A DNA stretch of 64,000 nt from Hungatella hathewayi (GCA_025149285.1 CP102274.1:826501-890500), one strand, 5' to 3'. Shown: positions 44,860-53,582, counted from the stretch's first letter. Numbers and translations: made by a program. The notes: a model not told the origin generated them from the letters alone.

Positions 44860-46320
44860 TTATTTTGCCTTTGCAGTACTTCCAAAGTATGTTACCACAC
44901 CATATTCATCTGTACAGTAGTACATACCATCAGCATCTTTTAAGTTGGTCTTCTTCTTCATGATAGAAGCAGATGTATTAACTAAATATCCACCAACCTT
45001 ACCAGCAACTTCTTTACCATCTTCACCAAAGGACTGATATCTGTAGTCTTTGTCAGCTTTGATCTTACGTCCTAAAACTAACAGAGTCTTCTTGGTCTCA
45101 TTTACACCTTTGTACTTAGTAGCGCCTGTGGTACCAAAGGAATAAGAATAGTTATCGCCATCTACATCAATGGTCTGATTACCAGTCTTAGCTGCGCCAT
45201 CATCCCCACTACCAAAATAGTATACGGCATAATTTTTGTTTGTACTATATGCTGCATATGCAGTATCGAATTTACCAGCGTCATCAATTTCAATCATTTC
45301 GCCAAGAATTTTACCAGTAGAATCAATATTAAGTGCCCATAATCCACTGATCATTTCGCCATTAGCATTAAATGCGTATTTCTTGTTATTGATTGTCTTT
45401 AAAGCTGAGTTATATACATTACCACTTCCGTCAGCATAGAACCACTTTGTAGAATCATCATCATAAGCGCTCTTATTAACCTTTTCTGCCGGAACTACTT
45501 TAACCCAGCCCTTCTGTAATCTCCAACCTTCATCGCCACCGTTGAAGTACTGATATTCAGTAATAGTAGCTACATCTGCATCTGTTGCCAAAGTATCAGT
45601 CCAACCATCCTGCATTACACCAGTCTCATCAAACGCATACTTCTTGCTGTTAATTGTCTTGATTGCAAACTTTGTAGCATCGTCAGCTGCATACTTTTTG
45701 CCATTCGATGGGTTGAAGTAGAACCAGTAGCTCTTATCTTCATCATCTTTAATAACATCAAGTTTCATCCAGCCTGAAGCACGAGAACCATCATTTTCGT
45801 CGCCACAGTAATAATCACCTGACTGCCATGCATCATCGCCAGTGATTCTGGTAGCATCCTCTTTGTTTACCCAGCCATAAAGCATCTTGCCTTCGCTGTC
45901 AAAAGCATATTTCTTACCGTTGATTGTCTTGAAAGAAGCGGAACCGGAGGACTTATATGCCTTACCATTAGCCTGGAAATAATACCAGTATGCATCTGGC
46001 TCGTCAGTATCGCCTGCATTCTCATTCTCAACTGCTACCCATCCATTAGTTACCATAGCACCATTGGAATCTACATAGTAGTAGTTTGTACCATCATCGA
46101 TCAGTTCATCGGTAGCCATAACGCCATCACCGTTTAAATAGAACCAAGCGTCTCCTGATTTTGCCCAAGTATCTGTTACCTGATCGCCGTCCTTGTTATA
46201 ATAAACCCACTCGCCATTCTCTTCCTGCCAGCCAGTTGCTGCAAAAGAGGTCATGGAAGCGCCGACAGCTAACAGAGCTGCTGCAGATAATACTGCAACT
46301 AATTTTGTCTGCTTTCTCAT
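44860..46320 (-). CDS. Cassette B: secreted cell-wall-binding repeat protein
   Basis: 486 residues, same plan as cassette A: shared signal peptide, short wall-binding repeats (GWQEENGEWVYYNKDGDQ start), composite KTINGKKYAFD units, and a C-terminal LVNTSGSIMKKK and YYCTDEYGVVTYF section. It lies tail-to-tail with A. Its shared 5' block has the -10 box, leader and ribosome binding site but, upstream, CACCTA in place of a -35 box, so it looks silent in this orientation. Coding sequence is intact, with no frameshift. Confidence 0.9.
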   Translation of the reverse strand: MRKQTKLVAVLSAAALLAVGASMTSFAATGWQEENGEWVYYNKDGDQVTDTWAKSGDAWFYLNGDGVMATDELIDDGTNYYYVDSNGAMVTNGWVAVENENAGDTDEPDAYWYYFQANGKAYKSSGSASFKTINGKKYAFDSEGKMLYGWVNKEDATRITGDDAWQSGDYYCGDENDGSRASGWMKLDVIKDDEDKSYWFYFNPSNGKKYAADDATKFAIKTINSKKYAFDETGVMQDGWTDTLATDADVATITEYQYFNGGDEGWRLQKGWVKVVPAEKVNKSAYDDDSTKWFYADGSGNVYNSALKTINNKKYAFNANGEMISGLWALNIDSTGKILGEMIEIDDAGKFDTAYAAYSTNKNYAVYYFGSGDDGAAKTGNQTIDVDGDNYSYSFGTTGATKYKGVNETKKTLLVLGRKIKADKDYRYQSFGEDGKEVAGKVGGYLVNTSASIMKKKTNLKDADGMYYCTDEYGVVTYFGSTAKAK

Positions 46321-46410
46321 AATTAATGCACTCTCCTTTTTCTTTTTGAAATACTTTTTGAAATTCCTAATTGCATTACGAGGTAATTATACTTCCTATA
46401 AGGGAAATTA
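46277..46410 (-). repeat. Shared 5' block, copy B (inverted relative to A)
   Basis: 134 bases matching copy A except that the bases before the start codon read TAATT instead of TTTT. Being in the opposite direction to A, the pair forms 3.4-kb-spaced inverted repeats suitable for inversion. Confidence 0.95.
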
Positions 46411-46734
46411 GGTGGAAGAAGAATGTGATTAATAATTGATACTGCTTGATATACTAGATTTTATAATTAAATTACAGATTATATGCTTTGCATTAAAAAT
46501 ATCCATGTAACAAAGCTTGCCTGCATGCAATGCATAATTTGTTTAAAAAATGAATATTTATTACAGCGATATTATTGCTTTTTATCGAAAAATATACGTA
46601 TATTTTTATTGCTTTGATATTATATAAAATTAAAAGCAAGTCTTATTATACCAATCATATGTGTTAGTAAGACTCGCTTTCAACTATATATTATACAATG
46701 AATTCCTGATATAAGCAGAATTAATGCTTCTAAC
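46411..46734. other. AT-rich gap between cassette B and the ATPase gene
   Basis: No gene. Contains the ATPase terminator and otherwise only AT-rich sequence upstream of cassette B without a -35 box. Confidence 0.6.
46632..46680 (-). terminator. Terminator of the ATPase gene
   Basis: AAAGC-AGTCTTA and TAAGACT-GCTTT form the stem; on the minus strand it is followed by TAATTTTA. Confidence 0.7.
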
Positions 46735-48153
46735 TCACTCTAAATCATAAAGTTCATCAAGCGTAAAGAGTTTCATGTAAACCGACTGTTGAGCAGTTAA
46801 TTTTAGTACACTATCGCTAAATCCTTTCTTCGAGTATAATATATACCCTTTCTTTCTATATCTGGAAAAGAGTTCGGAGCGTTGGATTAACAGTTCCAGC
46901 GTATCCAGATCAAGAACTTCATTTCGATATTTGCATTCACCGAACAATGCAGTCTTATCTATATCGTTGATTCCCATTATATCAATCTCTTCCTGGCGCT
47001 TTAAAACCGGATTATTGCCCCACCATCTGCCAAGTTTTAATATATCATAAGGAAATTTTTCCTGAGCGTTAAGCATAGCAACATGTTGCAGACACATTTT
47101 CTCAAATACCTTTCCCATATAATTCTGCAAATCGGGAACAATAATTTTTTCATAAGCTCGTTCCGGGCGTCTGGTATTAATGAGCAGCATGCATTTTGGC
47201 ACATAACGGTACCAGAAGCGGAACATATGATCCGCCAGGATATAGCCGGTTTTCTTTTTGTTATCTTCTTCTGTAATGGCACTTTCCTTTTCGACTAACC
47301 CTAAAGAGATTAATGACTTAAGACATGCCGAAACATTTGAATTTTCCATTTGTACTTTATTAGATATTTCATTTAGTTTTGTAGCTCCCTGTGCGATTGC
47401 TTCAACAATAGCGTTATAATTGGCCGGTTCTTTTAATTCCTGCTTCATCAGATTAGCAGGCTCCTCGTAAAGATAGGCGTTCGGATTTAAATACATCTCC
47501 AAAATATTTTCCTTAATCGAAATAGAGTCATCTACCATTTCCAGGTATTGAGGAATTCCGCCAGTTATACCATATACGAGTGCCTTTTCTTCCGCTGAAT
47601 ATCGGGGCACAAATAAAGAAGACTCATAGTAATCTAATGGATCAAGCCGAAATTGTGCTGTTCTTCTTCCATATAGAGGACTTTGATATCCCAAAACCTG
47701 ATTCTCCATAAAACTCATGGACGAGCCACATAGAATGAGCATAATATTACTGGTTTTCCATTCCTGATCAATCGTAGCCTGAAGAATCGAAGAAATACTT
47801 TTATCCGCCTGAGCCAGATAAGGATATTCATCAATAATAAGTAATACTTTTGATTCTTTCGCTTTTTGAGTAATATATTGTAAGGCAGTTCTAAAATCTT
47901 TGAATGATGGCATCAATGTAGCCTCTTCTTCACCTAAAAATGTCAGATAGGTAGCAGTGCTAAGAAGTTCCAGATTTATGGCTATACCGGCCTCTACTGC
48001 TGTCATATAGACAGCGGACTTGTCTTTCATAAACTCTTGTATCAATCTGGTTTTTCCTATTCTACGACGTCCGTAGATGACTGCCATTTGAAATGAGGTT
48101 TTATTGTATAACTTATTTAGTTCGTTTAATTCAGTTCTTCTTCCTATAAACAT
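46735..48153 (-). CDS. AAA ATPase with DUF234/PD-(D/E)XK-like C-terminus
   Basis: 472 residues. N-terminal ATPase of the archaeal-type family: FIGRRTELNELNKLY, Walker A YGRRRIGKTRLIQEF (about residue 28-42), Walker B KVLLIIDEYPYLA (about 118-130). A winged-helix segment (about 240-300) follows, then the DUF234 region, where EEIDIMGIN and GECKYR look like a restriction-type nuclease core. Such proteins are widespread and poorly understood; some are thought linked to mobile or defence functions. It lies between divergent cassettes B and C. An inverted repeat upstream (48181-48206) could control it. A role in cassette inversion is possible but unsupported. Confidence 0.85.
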   Translation of the reverse strand: MFIGRRTELNELNKLYNKTSFQMAVIYGRRRIGKTRLIQEFMKDKSAVYMTAVEAGIAINLELLSTATYLTFLGEEEATLMPSFKDFRTALQYITQKAKESKVLLIIDEYPYLAQADKSISSILQATIDQEWKTSNIMLILCGSSMSFMENQVLGYQSPLYGRRTAQFRLDPLDYYESSLFVPRYSAEEKALVYGITGGIPQYLEMVDDSISIKENILEMYLNPNAYLYEEPANLMKQELKEPANYNAIVEAIAQGATKLNEISNKVQMENSNVSACLKSLISLGLVEKESAITEEDNKKKTGYILADHMFRFWYRYVPKCMLLINTRRPERAYEKIIVPDLQNYMGKVFEKMCLQHVAMLNAQEKFPYDILKLGRWWGNNPVLKRQEEIDIMGINDIDKTALFGECKYRNEVLDLDTLELLIQRSELFSRYRKKGYILYSKKGFSDSVLKLTAQQSVYMKLFTLDELYDLE

Positions 48154-48180
48154 ATAATTTCTCCATTATATTTTAAGATA

Positions 48181-48206
48181 TTATACTATGAATGATTATA
48201 GTATAA
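48181..48206 (-). promoter_or_regulatory. Inverted repeat upstream of the ATPase gene
   Basis: TTATACTAT and ATAGTATAA are perfect 9-base arms around an 8-base spacer, 28-53 bases before the ATPase start. Likely an operator, because the arms contain -10-like TATACT sequences. Confidence 0.45.
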
Positions 48207-48429
48207 CATCTCATAGTAAACATAGCAATACTAATTAATTAAGTCATTGCTTTAATATTTTTTACAATAGGGGACAATTAAATATACAATTATTTTTATA
48301 TTCATTCATAAATTATAATAATATAAAAATATCACTATAATATATGCGTTGAATAATTTTTGATTAGTATTTAAAGATAAATATCAAACAGATGACAAAA
48401 CTGCTGATTTATTATCACCTATTTCCTTT
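48207..48429. other. AT-rich sequence upstream of cassette C
   Basis: No gene. At the position where cassette A has its -35 box, this flank has CTTTTA, so no full promoter for cassette C is seen. Confidence 0.6.
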
Positions 48430-48562
48430 TAATTTCCCTTATAGGAAGTATAATTACCTCGTAATGCAATTAGGAATTTCAAAAAGTATTTCAAAAAGAA
48501 AAAGGAGAGTGCATTTTTATGAGAAAGCAGACAAAATTAGTTGCAGTATTATCTGCAGCAGC
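48430..48562 (+). repeat. Shared 5' block, copy C (same direction as A)
   Basis: 133 bases identical to copy A, including TTTT before the start codon. Direct orientation to A (recombination would delete) and inverted orientation to B and D. Confidence 0.95.
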
Positions 48563-50159
48563 TCTGTTAGCTATCGGTGCCTCCATGACTTCCTTCGCAG
48601 CTACAGGCTGGCAGGAAGAAAGTGGTACATGGGTGTATTATGATAATGATGGCTACAAAGTAAGCAACGAATGGAAGAAGTCGGGAAATAACTGGTTCTA
48701 TCTTAATGACGACGGAGAGATGGCAACAGAAACTCTGGTTGAAGACGGCGATTATACCTATTATGTTGATGAGAATGGTGTTATGGCTGCTAACAGATGG
48801 GTACAGGTAGCTAATGATGACGATAACAGTGATGATGCACCAGCAAACTACTGGTATTATTTTCAGGCATCTGGAAAAGCATATAAAGCTGGCGACTCAA
48901 CTTCCTTCAAGACTATCAACGGTAAGAAATATGCTTTTGATGATGAAGGAAAGATGTTATATGGCTGGGTTGATGGCACATCTAACAGAATAACTGACGA
49001 TGAAGGCTGGAAAGAATCTACTACACTTTATTATTGTGGTACAGAAGATGATGGTGCACAGAGAGTTGGCTGGGCACAGATTCATGTAATTAATAAAGAT
49101 GAAGATGACGAAGATCAGGACTACTGGTTCTACTTCAAAGCAAATGGTAAAAAGCTCTTTGCTGAAGATGGAGATTCCATTACCAACAAAACAATCAACG
49201 GCAGAAAATATGGCTTTAATAGCTGGGGTAAGATGGTATCTGGCTGGACAGAGGCTACTGCCGGAGAAATTCCAACTGCTTCTAATTACCAGAACTACAG
49301 CACTTCTGAAGATGGTTCCAGAAGAAAAGGCTGGTTTAAGGCAGTTCCAACAGATAAGATTAACAAAGAAGCAAATCAGGATGATGAAGAGAAGTGGTTT
49401 TATGCCAACAATGATGGCTATTTAGTAGTAAATCAGTTAAAGACCATCAATGGTAAGAAGTATGCATTCTACGACAAAGGTGAAATGTTAAGCGGATTAT
49501 ATGCATTAGGCGTAGATGATGATAATTTTATCTGGGGTGCAGAGAAGATTGACAGTGAGTCTAAGGTTAAATCCTACTGGGCTCCGAAGGAAGAAGATTC
49601 TAAGGCTGGTATTCCATTAAGTGACGAGAGAGCTACTTATGTAGATGAGAATAATATCAAATTAAATGTTGATGTATATTATTTCGGATCTTCTGACGAT
49701 GGTTCCATGAAGACTGGCGTTCAGAATGTCGATGTTGATGGCGATACCTATGCTTACTTCTTTGGTAAGAGTGGCAATAATAAGGGTAAAGGATTTGGTT
49801 CTACAACTGTAGGCAATTATTCTGATACAGTACTTGGTGATGGTACAGTTGTTAAGACCTTTATCTATGATAAGAGTGCCATGTATGTTCAGGGTAGAAA
49901 GATCAAAGCAGACAGTGATCTGAAATACGAAGCATTTGATGCCATAGGTGTTAAAGTATCAGCTAGAAACGAAGGTTATAAAGATGAACCTTTATTCTTA
50001 CTTAACTCCTCAGGTTCTCTGATGAAGAATAAGAAGAATGTTAAAGACGGTAATGATATGTATTACTGTACAGACGGTGCCGGAAGAGTTACTTATTATG
50101 GTTCCGAAAAATGTGACAGCAAAGACGGCGTTAAACATGACAAAAACAATATTCACTAA
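48519..50159 (+). CDS. Cassette C: secreted cell-wall-binding repeat protein
   Basis: 546 residues, same plan as A: shared signal peptide, GWQEESGTWVYYDNDGY-type short repeats, three composite KTINGKKYAF units of about 80-100 residues, and a C-terminal LLNSSGSLMKNKKNVKDGND section. Acidic and AT-rich. Intact frame. Its upstream flank lacks a -35 box, so expression from this position is doubtful. A shared 3' box and private terminator follow, then another secreted protein gene 77 bases on. Confidence 0.9.
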   Translation: MRKQTKLVAVLSAAALLAIGASMTSFAATGWQEESGTWVYYDNDGYKVSNEWKKSGNNWFYLNDDGEMATETLVEDGDYTYYVDENGVMAANRWVQVANDDDNSDDAPANYWYYFQASGKAYKAGDSTSFKTINGKKYAFDDEGKMLYGWVDGTSNRITDDEGWKESTTLYYCGTEDDGAQRVGWAQIHVINKDEDDEDQDYWFYFKANGKKLFAEDGDSITNKTINGRKYGFNSWGKMVSGWTEATAGEIPTASNYQNYSTSEDGSRRKGWFKAVPTDKINKEANQDDEEKWFYANNDGYLVVNQLKTINGKKYAFYDKGEMLSGLYALGVDDDNFIWGAEKIDSESKVKSYWAPKEEDSKAGIPLSDERATYVDENNIKLNVDVYYFGSSDDGSMKTGVQNVDVDGDTYAYFFGKSGNNKGKGFGSTTVGNYSDTVLGDGTVVKTFIYDKSAMYVQGRKIKADSDLKYEAFDAIGVKVSARNEGYKDEPLFLLNSSGSLMKNKKNVKDGNDMYYCTDGAGRVTYYGSEKCDSKDGVKHDKNNIH

Positions 50160-50168
50160 TAATTGATT

Positions 50169-50187
50169 AGAAATTCTAATTGCCAAA
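50169..50187 (+). repeat. Shared 3' box, copy C
   Basis: AGAAATTCTAATTGCCAAA, identical to copy A, here within a longer palindrome TTAGAAATTCTAA, as in copy D. Confidence 0.85.
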
Positions 50188-50216
50188 GCGGACGAAGATT
50201 ATTATTCGTCCGCTTT
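50185..50216 (+). terminator. Terminator of cassette C
   Basis: AAAGCGGACGAA and TTCGTCCGCTTT form a perfect stem, followed by a short TTTT. It lies 21 bases before the next gene, so read-through may be partial. Confidence 0.85.
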
Positions 50217-50236
50217 TAAAAGTTAAAGGAGATTGT

Positions 50237-51706
50237 ATGAAAAAAGTATACTATCAACTGACTCTAATACTTGCTATTCTTGTACTGACAGGAGTTTTTA
50301 ATATATTTCCAGCAAAAGGAGAGACCTTACTGACTTCAATTAAAGATAACGATGTTCCGACTATGGCTAGTGATAGCAATGCATCAAAGCAAAGAGATAT
50401 TGACAAGTCTAAAAATACTCTTATTAGTATATCATCGGCGAATATAGTCTTTGACCTCCATCATGAACTTGATAATACTTATAGCCTACCTCAACCAATC
50501 AATGTAACTATTGAATTAGCCCAATCAGACACTCCTAAAACTAATATTCATTTTGAAGTATCAGATAATTTGACTGAAAAATTATCAATCACCCCCGAAT
50601 CTTTTGACATACTAGAGCCAGAAAGACAAGCCGATATTCAGGTTGCATTTATAGACAAGAATCTGGATACATTAAATCAACTACCGTATGATAGTGGGTA
50701 CATTAACATTTTATCAGAAAATGAAATATTAGGACAAATTAATGTAACTTATTGCATCGATGGATTGTATGATGAACATTATACTAATAATATTGATCGA
50801 TATTCAGGAACAAAGATTCGAATAGACGGTAGCTTTTATAAAAACATCGGCAGCATAAATCTCAGAAACTCAGTTCCCCCAGTAATGACAATTACTTTTA
50901 ATCCGTATATTTTAGATACAAGCAATGTGCCTAATGATATGGGAGTAGAAATAAATAACGACTCGCTTGGACGTATTTTATTAAATGAGGTTGGAAATTT
51001 TGAATTTTCAGATCATACGTTTGAACAGAATATTATTGATGGAAATAAAAAGGTAACCTTGTATATACAGATGAAGCAATCTGTTTTTGATGATATAAAG
51101 GAAAAGGCTAAACAGAATCCAAGTGCTTATAATGGGAGCTATCTGTTATCTGACTTGGTGTTCGAATTTAAGGATGGTTGCCGAATGGGAGGAAGAATCT
51201 CCCCACTGCCATTAGTATATAAAATAACGCCCGAATCATACAACAATAGCAGTAATTCTGGCGGAGGTAATTCGAGCGGAAGCAGTAATAGCAGTAATAC
51301 AAACAGTGGCCCTGGCATAGATAGTACCTTTACATCTAACGAGTATAATACTATTGGAAGCAATGATATTGGCTGGCGACAGAGTGATAATGGAATGTGG
51401 CAGTATCTGGGACCGGATGGACGCGTCAAAACAGGCTGGTTATGGGACCCAACGGGTATCTGGTATTATATAGATTCTACAGGTAATATGGTCACTGGCT
51501 GGGCCCAAATAAACAATATATGGTATTTATTACGCCCTGATGGTTCTATGGTAACAGGGTGGTCATTTACGGCAGATAAGTGGTACTATTTCAATCAGGA
51601 TGGATCAATGAGAACTGGCTGGTTCCAGGATACGGATAAAAGATGGTATTATTTTCAGAATGATGGTTCTATGGCCATGGAAACGACAACTCCGGATGGA
51701 TTATAA
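50237..51706 (+). CDS. Secreted protein with unrecognised N-terminal domain and five cell-wall-binding repeats
   Basis: 489 residues. Signal peptide (about 1-28), then about 300 residues of an unrecognised, beta-rich-looking extracellular region (for example PQPINVTIELAQSDTP, IHFEVSDN), a Ser/Asn/Gly linker (about 350-385) and five wall-binding repeats (GWRQSDNGMWQYLGPDGRVK first). It does not carry the shared 5' block. The ATG with AAAGGAG five bases upstream is preferred over a longer in-frame reading. It lies directly behind the cassette C terminator and may depend on read-through. It ends tail-to-tail with cassette D. Confidence 0.85.
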   Translation: MKKVYYQLTLILAILVLTGVFNIFPAKGETLLTSIKDNDVPTMASDSNASKQRDIDKSKNTLISISSANIVFDLHHELDNTYSLPQPINVTIELAQSDTPKTNIHFEVSDNLTEKLSITPESFDILEPERQADIQVAFIDKNLDTLNQLPYDSGYINILSENEILGQINVTYCIDGLYDEHYTNNIDRYSGTKIRIDGSFYKNIGSINLRNSVPPVMTITFNPYILDTSNVPNDMGVEINNDSLGRILLNEVGNFEFSDHTFEQNIIDGNKKVTLYIQMKQSVFDDIKEKAKQNPSAYNGSYLLSDLVFEFKDGCRMGGRISPLPLVYKITPESYNNSSNSGGGNSSGSSNSSNTNSGPGIDSTFTSNEYNTIGSNDIGWRQSDNGMWQYLGPDGRVKTGWLWDPTGIWYYIDSTGNMVTGWAQINNIWYLLRPDGSMVTGWSFTADKWYYFNQDGSMRTGWFQDTDKRWYYFQNDGSMAMETTTPDGL

Positions 51707-51722
51707 GATAATGCGACATATT

Positions 51723-51760
51723 AAAGAGGCTATCGCATTTATTATACGATAGCCTCTTTT
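51723..51760. terminator. Bidirectional terminator between the 489-residue protein and cassette D
   Basis: AAAGAGGCTATCG and CGATAGCCTCTTT form a perfect 13-base stem, with TTTTT on the plus strand and A/T bases on the other. Serves both converging genes. Confidence 0.88.
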
Positions 51761-51777
51761 TGGCAATTAGAATTTCT
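51759..51777 (-). repeat. Shared 3' box, copy D
   Basis: AGAAATTCTAATTGCCAAA on the minus strand, within TTAGAAATTCTAA as in copy C. It directly abuts the terminator stem. Confidence 0.85.
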
Positions 51778-51797
51778 AAATCTTATTAATAAAGAAA

Positions 51798-53357
51798 TTA
51801 TTTGTGTTTTGGATTACTACAAGTATAAACGGTACCGTCGTCTTTCTTCGTTCCGCACTTGGTTTCGCTATAACCAGTTACATGTCCCTTAGAATCTGTG
51901 CAGTAGTATCCGTCGTCTGTATCTTTCAGATTTTTCTTATTCTTCATGATAGATCCGGATGTATTTACTAAGTAAGCATTCTGATCATCGATAATAGTTG
52001 TTGGATCTTCTACAGCTGTTCCATTCTTAAACGCCTGGTATCTCATATCAGAATCGGCTTTAATTCTAAGACCATTTACATAAAGAACGTCATCAGCTTC
52101 ACTTAAGCCACGGCCCTTGTTAGAACCTGTTTTCCCAAATGAGAATGCATATGTGTCACCATCAACATCAACATTCTGATTACCAATCTTCATAGCACCG
52201 TCGCTACCAGCGCCGAAGTAGTAAACATATACATCTGATCCGATTGTATAAGTATTGCCATTATAGCCTTCGAATGATAAAGTGCCAGCCTTTAATGCAT
52301 CAACTAAATCAGCATCATCAATAGCCTTATTTCCAACAATTTTACTGCTTGATGACATAGCTAATGCCTGAACACCGCTAAGCATCTCACCCTTGTTATT
52401 AAATGCATACTTCTTGCTAGAGATAGTTTTGATTTCAGATTTGACTAAATCGCCATCACTCTCAGCATAGAACCATTTTGCACTGTCATCGTTATATGCA
52501 CTTTCATTTACATCTTCTTCCGGAACAACATTAAACCAACCTTTAGCTCTCCAGCCCTGATCTGACAGGTTGAAATAATGATAACTGCTAATGGAAGCCT
52601 GATCAGCAGTTGCCTTTGGCATTGCCCACTCAGATACCATTTTACCATATTCATTAAAGGCATACTTTAATCCATTGATGGTCTTGCTCTTTAATTCACT
52701 AGCATCAGAAGCCTTAACCTTCTTGCCATTGCTTGCATCAAAGTAGAAGTAGTAGCTCTGATCAGGATCATCCTGAGTGTCATCTACAACATCGATCAGC
52801 GCCCAACCGTTTGCCTGTGCACCATCATTTTCATCGCCACAGAAGTAAAGGCCATTAGTCCAAGCATCATCACCTGTCTGGCGCTCTGAACTTTCATTTA
52901 CCCAACCGTAGAGCATCTTGCCTTCGCTGTCAAAAGCATATTTCTTGCCATTGATATTTTTGAAAGAAGTTTTTCCACTGGTCGGAGCTTTATATGCTTT
53001 ACCATTACTCTGGAAGTAATACCAGAAGTAGTCAGGATCGTCATCACCGTAGCTGTCTTCATTTTCTACCTGAATCCACTGATTTGTTACCATAGCGCCG
53101 TTGGCATCTACGTAATAGGTGTAATCATCATCTTCAACGATTGCGTCAGTAGTCATTTCTCCATCACTGTTTAAATAGAACCAGTTGTTACCTGATTTCT
53201 GCCACTGATCACTTACCTGATAACCATCCTTGTCATAATAAACCCATGTACCGTTCTCTTCCTGCCAGCCCTGAGCCGCGAAGGAGGTCATGGAGGCACC
53301 GATAGCTAACAGAGCTGCTGCAGATAATACTGCAACTAATTTTGTCTGCTTTCTCAT
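51798..53357 (-). CDS. Cassette D: secreted cell-wall-binding repeat protein
   Basis: 519 residues. Shared signal peptide, GWQEENGTWVYYDKDGYQ start, short wall-binding repeats, composite KTINGKKYAFD units (SFKNINGKKYAFDSEGKMLY, KTINGLKYAFNEYGKM, IKTISSKKYAFNNKGEM), and a C-terminal LVNTSGSIMKNKKNLKD section followed by YYCTDSKGHVTGY. Intact frame. Its flank has CCCATA where A has a -35 box. It is the outermost cassette, next to the polysaccharide operon, and inverted relative to A and C. Confidence 0.9.
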   Translation of the reverse strand: MRKQTKLVAVLSAAALLAIGASMTSFAAQGWQEENGTWVYYDKDGYQVSDQWQKSGNNWFYLNSDGEMTTDAIVEDDDYTYYVDANGAMVTNQWIQVENEDSYGDDDPDYFWYYFQSNGKAYKAPTSGKTSFKNINGKKYAFDSEGKMLYGWVNESSERQTGDDAWTNGLYFCGDENDGAQANGWALIDVVDDTQDDPDQSYYFYFDASNGKKVKASDASELKSKTINGLKYAFNEYGKMVSEWAMPKATADQASISSYHYFNLSDQGWRAKGWFNVVPEEDVNESAYNDDSAKWFYAESDGDLVKSEIKTISSKKYAFNNKGEMLSGVQALAMSSSSKIVGNKAIDDADLVDALKAGTLSFEGYNGNTYTIGSDVYVYYFGAGSDGAMKIGNQNVDVDGDTYAFSFGKTGSNKGRGLSEADDVLYVNGLRIKADSDMRYQAFKNGTAVEDPTTIIDDQNAYLVNTSGSIMKNKKNLKDTDDGYYCTDSKGHVTGYSETKCGTKKDDGTVYTCSNPKHK

Positions 53358-53447
53358 AATTAATGCACTCTCCTTTTTCTTTTTGAAATACTTTTTGAAA
53401 TTCCTAATTGCATTACGAGGTAATTATACTTCCTATAAGGGAAATTA
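53314..53447 (-). repeat. Shared 5' block, copy D (inverted relative to A and C)
   Basis: 134 bases matching copy B, including TAATT before the start codon, and matching A and C elsewhere. Its outer end lies 107 bases from the -35 box of the polysaccharide operon promoter. Confidence 0.95.
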
Positions 53448-53553
53448 TGGGCAGTATTGGAAGGGGCGGAAATGCGTTGAAATACTGGGAATAAAAGTTG
53501 CAAAAATTCATAAAATCTTAAATAATATCCCAGCTTTTTCATGAGGGAAGCGG

Positions 53554-53582
53554 TTGCGGTATCTGAGTTAAAATGTTATACT
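53554..53582 (+). promoter_or_regulatory. Promoter of the polysaccharide operon
   Basis: TTGCGG (53554-53559) and TATACT (53577-53582) are 17 bases apart, with a TGT extension before the -10 box. It lies 72 bases before the first gene of the operon. Confidence 0.7.

Noticed and set aside
46735..48153. Site-specific recombinase for the cassette array
   Set aside because: The gene shows AAA and nuclease-like motifs, not the serine or tyrosine recombinase active-site patterns.
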